Position numbers and translations under genes: made by a program. Positions 40,631 through 54,684 of a stretch of 64,000 nt of DNA are shown here, piece after piece. Under the pieces are notes generated by a model that was given only the letters and a program-made list of their open reading frames with translations, made no database searches and was not told where the DNA came from. Location: the NCBI GenBank assembly GCA_907165065.1, contig OU015528.1:72459474-72523473 (forward strand). The letters are read 5' to 3'. The stretch is from Caprimulgus europaeus (Eukaryota > Chordata > Aves > Caprimulgiformes > Caprimulgidae). Numbering within the stretch: the first letter of the stretch is position 1; every line of letters starts with the position of its first letter.

Positions 40631-43600
40631 GATTCTATAGGGCATTCTCTATACCTCCACCTGTAAGGGTTAAGTAAATGGAAAATCCTGTTCTTTCCTA
40701 AACAGGACTGTTCCCTGCTGGTTCACACAAACTACCCCAAAGGGAGCCCTGGGGAAAGGGAGCTGGGCTCCTTCCCCAGCTCTGGCATGCACAGGCAGGT
40801 GCATTCTACATCCTATTGCAATTTTCTAAGGGTTTAATGCACCTCTGTGTCTCCCTGCAGTTGGGATTGTTCCTTTCAAGCACAGAACTGACTTGTGTAA
40901 TTTTGTAACCATTAAGTACAACATTCCTACACATCCAGTCTTGTTTCCTCAGAAGTCAGTGGGAGTAGAACACAGCTTTACTAATTACTTTCTTGTTTTG
41001 TCTGGTAATTGGTTTCTTGTATTATATTGCGTTATGTAGAGAGAATGCCACATGTTGCCTAACTCCAGATCCCTGAAATTGGTGTAGGTGTCTATGTTAG
41101 GTCACCTCATCTAAACTCAGGCACTTACAATATAGACATCTGCATAAGAGCCAGTTTACCCCATTCAGTGCAAGTACAAATATAGTCTCTTCAATGGATG
41201 ATCTCAAGCTTTAAATTAGGCTCTCCTCAGGTATTTTCTGCATATACGCATGCTACATTCTCTCTAAATATATTCTTTCCTGCTTACTCATGGCTTACAT
41301 GCTTGAAGTCTATTCAAACATTAACTTTAGTCTTCTCTCTAAATACTGTGGTTATTCACTTACACATCTGGAATGGATTTAAGCAAAGATTAGTCTGCTT
41401 TACTCCTTAGACTGTGGTGTAATTCATAACATATTAGGTTGTATACATTTGCACAGATCATTTTTAATCAGATGCACAGCATGATGTTCATATCCTTTTA
41501 CCTTTTTACTATTATTTCTGATACTGTACTTCATCAAACTCAATTAGACCTGCCTAGTTTCATCACTAGAAATGGTTTTCTTCAAGTATGGAATGGGACT
41601 GCGATATGCTGCTTCATATCGAAGAGATATTCAACAGATATAACAATTCATATTCCCATTATTTTATGATGGTCACACAAAGTAATTTGTTTCCTCTCCC
41701 CAATCATAAAAAATTGTCCCATATTCCAGCCTCCTGCAGCCTGCTCCAGTTGCTTCCAGTGTCTCCTCTATCACTTGCCACTCTTCAAATTCCACTTCAT
41801 CCTCTTCAGTTTGGCACACACTAATTTCCTCTTCTCCATCAGACTCAGACAGGTGTGTTATATTCAGAGCTCACATAAACAAGCAATCTTATTAGACAGT
41901 AGATACATTCCCTGACTATTCCCCCAATCAGTTTACATCTACCTCTCTAAGTGTTTGAAAAATAAATAAGCAGATGGTGAAGTCAGTTAATTTTCCACAA
42001 GTGTTGTGGCAGAAAATGAATCTTCAGAAAATGTTTTAGATGGCAATTTTTTAACTCAAAATCAACCGCTTGCCTTCAGCTATACTTTTTGCCTTTTTTA
42101 GTATTCTAGGGAGGTATAAACTATACACGATACAGAAGCAGTGGCCCTTTGACACGTCCAGTGCTGCTGCCTGACATGACAATGTAAACCATCTGGCTCT
42201 CACAGATGCAGTATGCAGGAGTGTGGGGGTTAATATTGTATTCCCCCCTCCACCTCATTCCCAGTGTCTCTAACAGCTACTGTCAATCAAGCACCCCCCT
42301 CTTCCCCAGCTCTGGGAGGAGATGCACTTTTGAAATTCCTGACTAGGTGGTATGGGAAAGCATGGAGCAGACTCTAGCTGAGAGGTAGAAACAGAACGGA
42401 TTATTTTTCACTGCAAAGCTAATAATACATTTATTCATCTAATTTTCACCTTTGCAAGGGACTCTCAGCTCCATCAAAGCCTGAGAAGACTTGTGTAATT
42501 CTGCCTTCTGCCTGCTCCACTTTCTCTCTCCATGGGCAGACATGGGATGAGAAGGCAGTGCTCTTTGCTGCCCCACTGTCCAGAGGATACAGGAACTGAG
42601 GGCACTGGAAGGGCAGGTGAAGATGATGTCACTTATAGCTTAAGTGTGAAAAGGAAATAAAAAGCTAACAGTGTCTGTGGCAGTTCAGATAAACATACTC
42701 CTGACTTCCCTGGTTTGCAAAGACATAACCAAAGGTCATGAGAATGATTCAAGCACATGGGGACTAACAAACTTATTGCATGAATGACCAAAAAAGTAAC
42801 AATTTAGATTTTGTTTCTAGTCAGGAATGGCTGAAAATAAGCGAAAAAAACCCATCCTCTTTCAGCTCCAGGGCCAAACACATCATTGACTGAAGTCTTT
42901 CAAAATCCAGAATGTTAAACCAAGGTTGGATCTGGTCTCTCATCTCCAATCATCCTTTCTATAAATCCTTGATGAAGTGCGTGTGAGTTTTATGGTATAG
43001 TCATAAAACAGCAAAACGCAGAAGTACATGACCTCATACCAGCTATCTCTCTGCAGAAAGATTCACTTGGCAGATAGCCAAGAATTGATTGACACATATC
43101 TTACGGAACTAGAGTTAATTAATATGTCTACCAATTCCCAAATGGATCTCAGGAAGCAGAGAATCTGTTTAATGCAGTAAGCAATGACATACTGTGTGTG
43201 GTCAAGAGATAATCACTAATTGCAAAGAATGCATTCTGAAATAAAGCATTAAAGAATATGGAAAAAAAAACCAAAACAAACAAAAAAACCCCAACCTTCT
43301 ACTTTGTAGCTCCTTCATCCCTTCAAAATCTTATGCTTAGAACATTTTAAATACTTGTTTCAAATATCAAAAGACATTTTCATAGGGAAAAATGGTTCCC
43401 AGACTATAAAGTCAACACTCAAAAGGTTTGTTAATTTTTCTACAAGAAGAAATTCTGATTTTGAAATACCCAAGTCCTTATTCATTTAACAATGATGTCT
43501 TTATTTTCAGGGAAATCTGCAAACCTGAATTGCAAAACCAAAAGGTAACTTGAAAGAGCTGTTCTTCGGTGATCATAGAAGCTACAAGTAACACAACTAT

Positions 43601-43903
43601 GGATTAACCAGTAAAACATATCCATAAATTAAGTAATGACTGCTGAAAACATATCAAGAGCCTTGTTGCTAAACTCAAACAGTCCATGGAGCAATACCCA
43701 CGAAAGCCTGACTGAAAATGAAGCAAAGTAGACTAATTTATATTACATACTCATATGAATAGGAAAATAAAAGATTGGCTTTTCTGGAGACAGACAGGAT
43801 TAAAATGGAGCATGGAGATATTCTAGTCAAATCTTCAGCCAGGAAAACCAGCATAGGCCCATTGCTTTCTGCAGCGCTAAGCAAAAATCAGTAACTACAA
43901 GTC

Positions 43904-43953
43904 AAAAAAAAAAAAAAAAAAGGGAAGAAAGAGAGGAATTTTTTTTTTTTTTT
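43904..43953. repeat. A18 and T15 facing tracts
   Basis: A run of 18 A (43904-43921), 17 purine-rich bases, then 15 T (43939-43953). The tracts are complementary and could fold as a hairpin in single-stranded DNA or RNA. Not an identified element. Confidence 0.85.
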
Positions 43954-44426
43954 GCTAAAAAGTAAAGAAATAAAACGTAGGTCACATATGAAAAACTGTC
44001 AGTGTGTTAGGACAAAACTTAAAAGTGGGATTTATGAATGTGTGACACTATTTTAACTCCCAGCTGGGAGAAAGGTGCCATGGTGTCAGATTCTACTGAC
44101 TGGTAAGAGACTAAAGGACAGATATGGCCCCAGAATAAACACACAGGCTGAACCATCACTCTTATAGCTGGTATCTGTCCCTACCAAAAAAAGAGAGTGC
44201 TTTTAACTTCACAAACCAGGCAGAATGGGCTTATTCATATTTATTTAAGGCCCTGGGGGAAAAGAGGCTATGTAGGGGAGAAAAGTACAGATTCTGCTGT
44301 GATTTATCAATCAGCACGTCAGCACCTGATTCAGGAGCAGGTCCTACCAGATCCATTCACAGTCACAGAAACTAGTGAGAGTGCATTTTGGCAGGAAGAG
44401 ATCGTGGATAACACCAATAAAGATTA

Positions 44427-44633
<207 letters not shown>

Positions 44634-46947
44634 TTAATTCCGTGATTATGACTAATAGGAGCTCTTCAGTGTTAGGGATGTTTGGCTGAATGAACAGATT
44701 TTAAAAGTGTGACCATTTCATGCTTTTTATAAGCTTGTTTATTGCTAAGCATTTAATAGCCTGATTTAGGCTCTCATTTAAATATCTTTGGTTGACATTT
44801 AATAAAGCAACCAGCCCTGAAGAAAAGATTACATGAAATAAATTTTCCTAATTTTGGTTTCAGACACTCTTCATCTTTGTAATTTATGCTATTGCTATGT
44901 TTGTAAGACAAAATCCCATTTATAGAAATGTGTCAGAATGAAATAATGAAGAGAAATGGACCAACTGTTTGCTTGTATTCAATTAAGTAACAATTAGAAG
45001 AAAGATAGACCAGATGGAAGGAGCTGATGAAAAACAAATCATTGATCTAACATTTCTAACAGTAATATGAATACTGCCTCACCCTCATTATCTGTATTTA
45101 GGCATCAGTTTTACAAAGATGAATACATATGCTGAACTTTAAAGTAATTATTGACAGCTTCTAGAGTATAAGCTTTGCAAGACTTGGACTCTACATTTTC
45201 TACCTAAGTAAATTATCCACCGCGAGTAATTCTAGTTCTCACAATTAAAAACTTTATAGCAACAGTGACAGTCCCTAGTACAAACATTATCTGTTAACAA
45301 AAATGTCATTATTAATGCCTAATGCTTGTTATTGAACTGGAAATGTCTAACCTGATAGTCAAGATGTTGACATTTTCTTTTTATTTAATATTTTTATTAC
45401 AATCGAGTCTAACAATGAAAATAAATATATCTATTCCTGAGAATCAGTCTGACACAATTAAAAATAATGGATTTCAAATAGAAGAAAAATAAAAACATTG
45501 AAATAAAATAACCATTTCCAGTAAGCCTTATGTTAAAAATTAAGGAAACTTTTCTATGCATATAGATGGTGACTTTTTTTGGCACAGCACTCAGCTGTAC
45601 CTCTCCAAGTGGACCAGGGCCCACAGAAACATCACCTGAGCTACTGCCACCACAGAAATCTCATTGACTGGCATCATCCATCTCTGTAACTAGTTTGCTA
45701 ATTAAAGCAGATACTCTCAAACACAAATTAATAGCTCTGCCAGGAAAATGCATGTGCAATTTGAGGCGTGCCTTAGGCCACCACAGGGAACAGTAATGAA
45801 CTTACACAGATAAAATACTGATTCCCTGCCTTACACAAAGGACTGTAGTGAAACGACATTGCTCTTCCAGTTTTATTATTTGCATAACAGATTATGTCAA
45901 TGTATTAAAAAGAGCATCCAGAGAAAAACATACAGAATCTTACTATGTCCTTGGCTTACTGTTGATAACTTATCTTTTCAACTGAGATGGAAGAGAAAAC
46001 ACAGAGATATTTAAGGTAATGCAACAGGAAATTGAAAGAAATAGAGATGGATGTTACCAGGGGTCTCTCCTAATTCTTTCCATTCTGACCTTTCTTAATA
46101 AAAACACACATGATTTCTGGTGCATACATATTCTTCTTCCCACACATATATAAACAAGAACATACATTTATTATATGTATCCACAGACTGCATTCCACTG
46201 TCACAGTGGTAGAGGACTAAGCAAATACCTGGCATAAACCATCAAAATCACAATGTATGTTATTATATTGTTCTTAATGCTGTTTTCTTTTGCTCCTTTT
46301 AATAGAAAAAATATAGAAAAACCATGAAAGTGTGTTAACAAGTCAATACCTGTAAGAGTAAAAATGAACAAATACTACAAATTCACATAACATTAAAAAT
46401 TAACAAAATTTAAATAGAACCTTTCTTAAACTGATATTCTGTGTTTCAAATGGAGCATCTGACTTTGACTCTACATAATTTAAAACTGGCCACTGATTTG
46501 TGCCTTATTAAACAATGCAGAAACTTCTCACTTAAAGTTGTATGTGGCCAAATTTAATCACATCATTGTTTCAGTTAGGACTGTGCTTTACCTTGTCTGG
46601 TTCCTGAAGAACATGAAATGCTAGAGGCAGTAGACAACACACCTTTGCAAAATGCTGTGAGTACATGGGCTAGACCCACAGCAGCGTGAATCAAACCAGA
46701 TTGTGCTGATTTCAGAGGAGCTATTCTGATTTACAGCAACATGCCACCTGTGACTCTACAGGCACTCGCTAAATACTGTTCAGCTGCTTATCTATAATAT
46801 ACAGCAAGAAGGTATTAGGTAGCTAATACTTTAAAGGTGAGATGGAAAACCCTACTTAGTTTAGGGGCAGAGTCCTCTTTGATTTCTATGGAAGGAAATT
46901 AAGAAAAATTCTATCATTAACTTCACTGAATTATTCCAGATTAGCCT

Positions 46948-46967
46948 GGGGGGGACAGGGGGGAGGG
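46948..46967 (+). other. Potential G-quadruplex run
   Basis: G7-ACA-G6-A-G3 on the plus strand, which is the template strand of SEMA3A. It can supply four G3 runs with loops of 1-3 bases. It is isolated within AT-rich intron. Folding is an inference from the pattern only. Confidence 0.6.
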
Positions 46968-49094
46968 AATTAACTCTATCATAGCCATATTTGTGCTTCA
47001 AGTGTTCAGGCTTGATAGTAGTAACACTGTGTTAATATTAGTAAATTAGTCTGGATTTATAGTATATTTCCAAAAGCAGATTTGGCTTATTCATCCCTGC
47101 TTTTAAGCTCTCCTTAATTCCTTGTACAACATGTTTTTTACCATAGATGTCTGAGAAATACATAGCCTAGTTAAACAATGCGGAAGGTAAATACCTACAG
47201 CAATAAACCTTTGACTATGACAAATAAATTTGTATAACATTTAAAGTTCCCAGTCCAGTTCAGACTACTCTTATAGCTTCCCTGTGTTTTATAACTGCAT
47301 AAAGGAACCATTAAGGTCTATTCAGTAAATTCTCATACACCTCCCTAACAGATTAGGTTTCTTTATATATTTTACATGATTGTAAAAAAATAAATAAAGA
47401 GGGGGTATTAAAACACAATAAATGACATCAAAGTAAAGTTACAGTTCTGATTTAAGCCCTTGTCAACTCAGGAAGTTCAAAGTGAAGTTCCTGCCTTGCC
47501 TGGGAGACTGTGCTATTCTCCCTGGAACGATAGCAACAGGCACATGGATTACAATTGCAGGGTAATCGGACTCCTTCCCTTAACTGTGCTCAAGTACAGC
47601 TGCACAGGTACAGCATCGTGTGTGAAAATGTTGTACCTTTGTGTTTGATATTCTGAGCTTAGCAAGAGTTTGCTTTGTGATGGTGAATACTAGGCTTTCC
47701 CAGTTTCTGTAGCTCTAGGAAGAAAAAGCTTCTCATAAATCTGTAACAACTTTAAGAGCTTTGAATGATTCACTCAGACTCCAAACCTCAGCACACATCT
47801 GTGATATTCTGATCAGGGAAAGTGTGTGTGCATTTGGGTCTGCCACTACATGAGACTTGGGTGAATGATTCTCATTTTCAGTCTCTGCCCACTCCTGCCC
47901 TCAGTGCAGGGCTCCTACAGTGGCATTCAGGCACTGCCAGTTGTGAAACCTGGCAGACAGCTCTGCCGGTCCTGACACCAGTGGCTACGTCAACTTGACT
48001 ACAAAGCAAGTCCCCGACTCCCTTGGCTAGAGGCCTGGAATGACTAGGGTGTCTCCAGCTGGGTTTGTCCCACTTGGCAACAGCATCTCCCCTTGCCAGA
48101 CCTCTGGGGCCAATGCTATAGTGTTAGTGTGAAGGTCTGTGCCAGCAGAACGAGGCATTTCACTACATGATCTCAGAGTGTAAGGCACTGGAAAGGAGAC
48201 AAAGACAATAAAAGAAACGTAGTATCTCAGTAAAATGCAGCAGACAGGAGCAAATATCCACCGAAGGAAGAGGAAGTAAGTTGGAGCCAGGAGCTGTAAG
48301 GAACAAATGGTCAGGGAATTTAAACACTGTCTCTGCATGTGAGTTCACTCCCCTAGTACCTTTGTATCCATTTTTACTTTCCCTGGGAAAGGGATCATGT
48401 TTAAGGGGAAAATATTCTGGACATATCCGTACCCTTTGAATATTGTTCTTTGTCAAGTAAAACAGCCGAAGGAAAAAAAAAATTAGACATAAAAATTATT
48501 TTCCAGGTTCAAATCAGGGTGTTTGTTTGGGTTTTTTTTAGTATGTGAAACCAGGGTGGTGTGGAAGTTTAAAATACTTTTAGCCTAATAATGTGAATAA
48601 AAATGAATGCAAGGTTTGCAAATTTCTCCATAGGCAGGAAAGTATTCTCTGGATGGGTTAAAAAAATAAATTTTAAAGAAGAGGAGCACTGGAATCACCA
48701 GTATTATAAATTCTTCCATCTAATAATCCTGCTCATTATAATGGGCAGCTTAATATTAGGAAACTTTTCTTGTTGATATGAAGCTAAACACTAGTTTATG
48801 CCCTAAAGCTTGAATTTATATATATATACATACAGTAGAAAGTATAAGTGATTGCATATGGTGCAGAATGATTGAGGTAGATATTCAAAGAGAAAATTAG
48901 GTACATCATGTGGGAGTTCCTGAAGTGCTCAAAACCCCTATTAATTTACCTTGCCTACCCCTGAGGAGGATTAATCTTCATTCGTATTTCAAGAAATGAT
49001 CCCAAGACCCATAGGTTCTGCCTTTGGCCTTATACAGAAGTACCTTTATCCTAAAATCCAAGCAGCTAAGCCCTTGTATCATGTCCGAGACCTT

Positions 49095-49562
49095 TTAGCA
49101 TAGCTTGTTAGGTCTCTCTTTCTCTGTCCTGACAGAGGAAACTTCTTTATATAGATAACTACTTTTTTTTATGTTTTTACAGTGTAACTGCTGGATCTGC
49201 TTCTGCAAACAGATCTGTGATGGCATGATTGCCAATATCCTCCGAAACATGGCCAAAGAAATGGTTTGCGCCCTGTCCTGGCTCTGCCATGTGTGGTGGC
49301 TGAAGCATTCATCCGAAACATGGGGCACAATCCAGTCTGTTTTTCTGATCGAAGGAATATGGACCATATCCCCCACCAAAACCCAAACCAACACTACAGG
49401 CTTTCCTGGGGTTAGTTTGGCATACAAGGGCACAAGGACATCCAACTGAAGCCATTCTACCTTTTGTATAAGAGTTAAAGGTTCATTTGGCCACCTGGAA
49501 GGAACAGTGACCCAGAAGTTTACTGAATATTTCTGAGTAAAAGGTTTTAACTTCAGGTACAT
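49095..49562. other. GC-richer open stretch, possible decayed retroviral or retroposed fragment
   Basis: This is the longest open frame of the window (155 codons, minus strand), and a 92-codon plus-strand frame (49171-49449) lies opposite it. The local base composition is clearly less AT-rich than the flanks. In the plus frame a Cys-rich start (CNCWICFCKQICDG) vaguely recalls the CWIC-type motif of some retroviral envelope surface proteins, and the frame is followed by several stops. This resemblance is weak: I cannot identify reverse transcriptase, protease, a transmembrane subunit or LTRs nearby. No residues can be matched to a known minus-strand protein. Treated as an unidentified, non-functional relic or chance open frame, not as a gene. 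Confidence 0.25.
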
Positions 49563-50416
49563 TATAGAAGTTTATGCTTCCTCTAAACTTGACTGAGGAG
49601 GTTATGGGCTTCAAAACCTCAGCTCCATACTGGCAGCTTATTGAAATGAAAGTGGCTAAAACCATTTGCATCATACTATGGCACCACAGCCAAATCACCA
49701 AACCCACCGCAAATTCTACCGTACTAAAGTCCTACTTGTAGAAATTATTAGACTGTCACTTACATTGAGAGTGTGAATTAAAGTTAAAGAGGTCCAGTGT
49801 CTCTGGACAGAAATCTTAACTCTAAAATTCAAGTCCAAATATTATATACTATGTATAAGGGCAGAGGGCCTGTCTTGAAGAGAAGATAAAGTGTTAATTA
49901 AGTTTTCCAGAAGAGCACCCACTATATGAAGATCAATATGTCTGACTTACTAACCAAACATCCACATTTATTTTTTAAGAGTTTCCTAAAATTTATACAT
50001 CAAATTGATAGAAGTGCTTATGCAGAGAGAGATTAGCCTGAAAAAATAAATTATAAATAAAATGTCAGCAACCAAAAGCATAAGAGTCAAATGCAGAAAG
50101 ACTGAAAAACAAACACTACAGATATGTAACACTGATTAGGCTGTGTTATGCAGACTTTTCCTGGACAGTTACAAAAATAAAGTCCATCCATCTGTCAAAA
50201 CATCTGCTCCGCGTATGAAAATTAAAACAGAATTTAGGTGGTTTTTATGAGTTTCCAGTAAGTATCTCTCCTCCAGAAGCCTGGAACTTACATCTTTCGG
50301 CGTGGATTAGTGATGCAGCAGAGAGATTTTAATGACATCTTTTTAAGTGGAAGTTAAAGGGTAATTCCCTGTGACCAACTAATATCCAGATTTTTCTCCT
50401 TATTTTAAGAAAGCTG

Positions 50417-50420
<4 letters not shown>

Positions 50421-50449
<29 letters not shown>
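50421..50449. repeat. Poly(T) tract, 29 bp
   Basis: Twenty-nine consecutive T, the longest pure homopolymer in the window. Poly(A) on the SEMA3A-sense strand. Either a microsatellite or the tail of an eroded minus-strand retrocopy; no body is recognised. Confidence 0.95.
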
Positions 50450-50452
<3 letters not shown>

Positions 50453-52575
50453 AGCATTGATGGTCATACTGCTTCTCAGATATTACAGTAAATGCAAATG
50501 GCCAGATTATACAGGGCAATAAGTAGAAATCCAAATAATCCATTACAGTATCATTAGCTTCAACAGTTTTCTGCTGATTTAATCCAGATAAGGATCAAAC
50601 CCTGTACTACATTCTTCCTTTATTTCAGCCTTCCCACATAGCTAAGTGATTGAAATATCAGAAGGTTTTGTCTAAACTGGATGGACAAGGGGATTTAAAG
50701 CTATCATCTAACAGCTGGACAAACAAAATAAACACGTGTTTTGTCTTTCAAATCAAAGTGGATGGACAGTTTCCATATAGAGTCCTATGCATGAGTTTAA
50801 TTAATAAGTTTACTTTTTTTTTCTTCTCTCCAATTAGTTGAATTCTCAAGTGGCAAGGTCAGGGATTTCCATGGAGAATAAGTAATCCCTGATATTACTG
50901 CTGTCATTCAAATTTATCACACTGCTGAAAGATGTTCCCAACTTATCAGGGCGCTTTTTAACTTCTCTCTTGTGCTACTGGGCTACTGCCAGCTCCTATC
51001 AGTTCAGTTTGCATTGGCCAGGTATCTTTTTCAGCATGCAGCAGCACTGCTTGAAGGAAAATATTCCTGGAGTGTTAGTGCAATAACTACATGTGTGATT
51101 GCCATGTACACAGATCATCGATTCTCAGCTAGATCCTGCAAACACTTCAGCATGTCAGCAAGCACATCCAAGGAAGTCCTCTTTAGGGTGAGCTCTACAC
51201 CCCATATACTTCCACAGCTCTTGCTGCTTGTGTACAAGTTTTTGCAAAATGCAGTAAGATTATTTTAAAATTGTTACTATTTTCCTCTTTCTACTATAGT
51301 AGCACTTAGAAGAATATTGGTCAAAGAGCACAATCTGCTTAAACGGGCCCAGAATTGTTTTGTCATTATTGTACCTTGCAATCAACAGGATCAATGTTTT
51401 ATAGTCCTACACTCTGAAAAAGTCAGTCTGCAGTGCTGGGTGAAGTTATTTGAGCAGATGAAGTATCAGGGTCTGTGTTACAGAAAGAGATTTTGATTAA
51501 CTTATTACTCAAGGATTACACCCCCATTAGTCAAAGCCTTATAAGCAGTATGCATTGTATCACTGACATGCAAATCCAATATAAACCTAGAATATGTATA
51601 GGTAAACAAATATACAGTCTCATTTAGAAATCTGGGTTATTTTGTGGACCAAATTCTAACTGTACTTATCTTCCCATCTCAGAGCTTTGAGAAAGATGGC
51701 ACTTCCCCAGATTCAGTGGCCCTTATACTGGATCATGATCTGGAGGGCTTGACCCCTCTGGAGATGTCAGGAATGACACTACCCTGAGGCATGGTGACCA
51801 CTACCAACATTACAGAGGAGCCCTTGATAAATCCCATATCTAGATTTTCCTCTGCTGTCAAGATGTGCCCTGAGAAATTTCAGGCTGAAGGTGCTGATGA
51901 GGGTTGATAAGACATTTTTGGTTGCCTTGTAAAGTTTATTGTATTCCCAGTTATCTTTCCAATTAAGTTCTGCCTGTTATCTGTCTGGTTTTTTGATATG
52001 ACAAGAGTTCATGAGAATATTGAAAATGTATAATTTACTCAAGTTGCAGGATGTCTGCACAAATTTAAACCATTGAAGCATCAAGACAAGAAAAAAGAAG
52101 TAACTAACAAAGCATATGATAAAAAAGCCACTTAAAAAAGCAGATATATCCTGATTCCTTCAAGCCACAAAAACTGCATGCCATATTAGCAAACAGCTGA
52201 ATTGTCAGCACACATGCACAGCAGATGGAAAGCTCCTCTGGTTCTTCCTTTGTGTTATTGAGGGTAAAACACAAAATGTCTCCCTGCTTGTCTACCTACC
52301 TAATTGCAAATGTGGTAGTCACTGCTGGTCCTTGGTCATTTAGCCCAGAGTTTACTACTAAGGCTAAGTGTGGAGGTAGCTAAGCCAGGTGAGATACTCC
52401 CTAGGGTCTGTCCTGAAAACAATCTTAGACCAGAAGCCATTAGAATAAGTGATTAGAAGTCATGCTTTAAAGATGCCTCCCATGACTACAGGGACTAAAC
52501 ACATCAGGCCTTCAAACCTTCATCATTGGCACTAACCATCTGACCTAGTGATCTTAGGAAGTAATTTTTGTCGTC

Positions 52576-52597
52576 GTTGTTGTTGTTGTTGTTGTTG
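52576..52597. repeat. TTG trinucleotide microsatellite
   Basis: Uninterrupted TTG/GTT units (about seven to eight) preceded by TCGTCG. Confidence 0.9.
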
Positions 52598-53757
52598 CAT
52601 TCATTATGTTCAAATTACAAGACATTTCCAGTCCTTAAGTCTTCATTCGACAGATACAGATGATAATTGTTCTGGACCTGTGAATAGCTAGAGGGATGCC
52701 AAGAAAAGGCTGCAGCACTAAATGTATCACTGATTTAATGACCATCTCACATTTTTATACATCTGGTTAATGCATAGTTAACAAGACAAAACAAAGTCTT
52801 TTGTGGATGCAGTCCAGTAAACAAGTGGGTTTTCAGGATTTTGCAGCCACATTTAAAGCCACATTAAACCTTTCTATGACTGTTAGCAAGCTTCCTTTAT
52901 TTTGAATTGTTATGTTTTTCAGTAGTGTGCACTTCCTAAAGCACAGAATTAATTTATTTAAGGAACAGGAGAGTATTTCAGGAATAACTCAGAACACTGG
53001 GAATCCTTGAGGTCAAGCAGAACGCAGTTCTTTTCTGACCATAACTTTAAAACAAAATTGGTTTTGTGCTGTAAACCTGTCCCACATTCTAGGTGTGGCT
53101 TTATTAGCAAAGAAATTAACAACATTCTTCGGTTTCAGCTCAAGTGGTCTCACCAAGCCCAATAGTAATTTAAGTTGCAACCACAGTCTAGATCTAAAGA
53201 GTCTCTCTCATCTATCTCTTCTATCTGGGTGGGGTAATCACCTGTCTCCTGAAGAAATCAGACTACACCCCACCTTTCCGAATAGCATCAACACCTGCTA
53301 ATTGGGTGGAGTATTTCAGACAAACAGGTTGTCAAGCCTGTTGGAGGGACATAAAACACTTAGACTCCATATCAGTCAGCTTGCCTTTATTCAGCATATT
53401 ATAGGCATGTCCTGTAATGCCTTCCACTCACAGCCACCTAAGATACTCAAAACTTCTGGGCTGCAAGTGAAGTAAAACCATGAAGTGTTGAAAGGAAGCA
53501 AGACTGTTGCATCTGTAAGGGACAGTTGCTTAGCAATATGTGTGCCTGTAAATAAACATACTCTGTAAGTTAAACTATGAAGATACATGTGCTTTACTGT
53601 GGGAATCCAGAAATTTGTTTGTTGAATATTAAATTATTTTGACACCACAGAGAGTTGATGAACAGAGAAACCTTAAGTGACAGAAACTTAAAATTCCCAC
53701 TCAGTAAAAATTTGGCACCAAAGTGAAATTCTTGAAACGAGAGTTTGTTGAGAGGTT

Positions 53758-53843
53758 TCTGGGGGTTTTTTTGTTAGGTTTTTTTTTGAGGCTTTGTTGT
53801 TGGTTGATCTTTTGTTTGGTTTTTGTTTGTTTGGTTTTTTTTT
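53758..53843. repeat. TTTGG-rich low-complexity tract
   Basis: Eighty-odd bp of T runs broken by G, GG and GGG with few other bases. A 69-codon minus-strand frame across it is a lysine/glutamine/asparagine-rich artefact. Confidence 0.8.
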
Positions 53844-54530
53844 TATATTCATGATACATATATAGAAACCTAAAGTTTTGGAAGATGTTCATTGGGAAGG
53901 AATTACCCAAGGCAAAAAGAGATCAGTAGATTATTTGATCCAACATAGATCACATCACTCAGAAAAAGAAAATTAGAAAGAAAAAAGAAAAAAAAGAAAA
54001 AAGAGAGACAAAGCTATAGATTCTCCCTTTATTTACTACTACTTTTCTTGTTCCACTATCTTCAGAAAACAAAACTTTTTCTACACTGAAAAGATTTTTT
54101 TAAAGATCTTCTGTTGACATGATGATGTGGAAACTGAACAAAGCATTACTTTCACATGGAAAATAATTTCATATTATTTCCTCAGTTATTTTAAGAACTT
54201 TCCCTTTAGTTCTTTTACTTGCTACAAAAGAAAAATTATTATATTTTAGACTTCTGTGCAGCAGGGAGGAATTTAGTAGACCTGTTTTTGTTGTATGTAA
54301 GTGACAGGACTGCAGAAAATAAAATAGTTGTGGACTAATTTAATAGTGACATAGCGACCACATCTTGAATATAGAGGAACTGTGATATGTAATCTTTCAG
54401 AACTGACTTATACTTCATTTTTAAACTAGCCTTTTTTTTATTAAAGCAACAGAAAATCCCAAAAACTAAACCAAACCAAACAAAAAAGAAACACTATTTG
54501 CTATAATAAAAAGAATGCAAAGCAAATTTG

Positions 54531-54684
54531 AAAAAGAAAAGAAAAGAAAAGAAAAGAAAAGAAAAGAAAAGAAAAGAAAAGAAAAGAAAAGAAAAGAAAA
54601 GAAAAGAAAAGAAAAGAAAAGAAAAGAAAAGAAAAGAAAAGAAAAGAAAAGAAAAGAAAAGAAAAGAAAAGAAAAGAAAAGAAA
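54531..54684. repeat. Long perfect AAAAG pentanucleotide array
   Basis: Twenty-nine uninterrupted GAAAA units at 54536-54680, with partial units at both ends (AAAAA before, GAAAG AAG after). All five open frames of 70-98 codons across it (KEKKR or FLFFS repeats) are products of the repeat and not proteins. The purity implies recent expansion or active slippage. It is preceded by an AAACC-rich tract (54453-54487). Confidence 0.98.
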
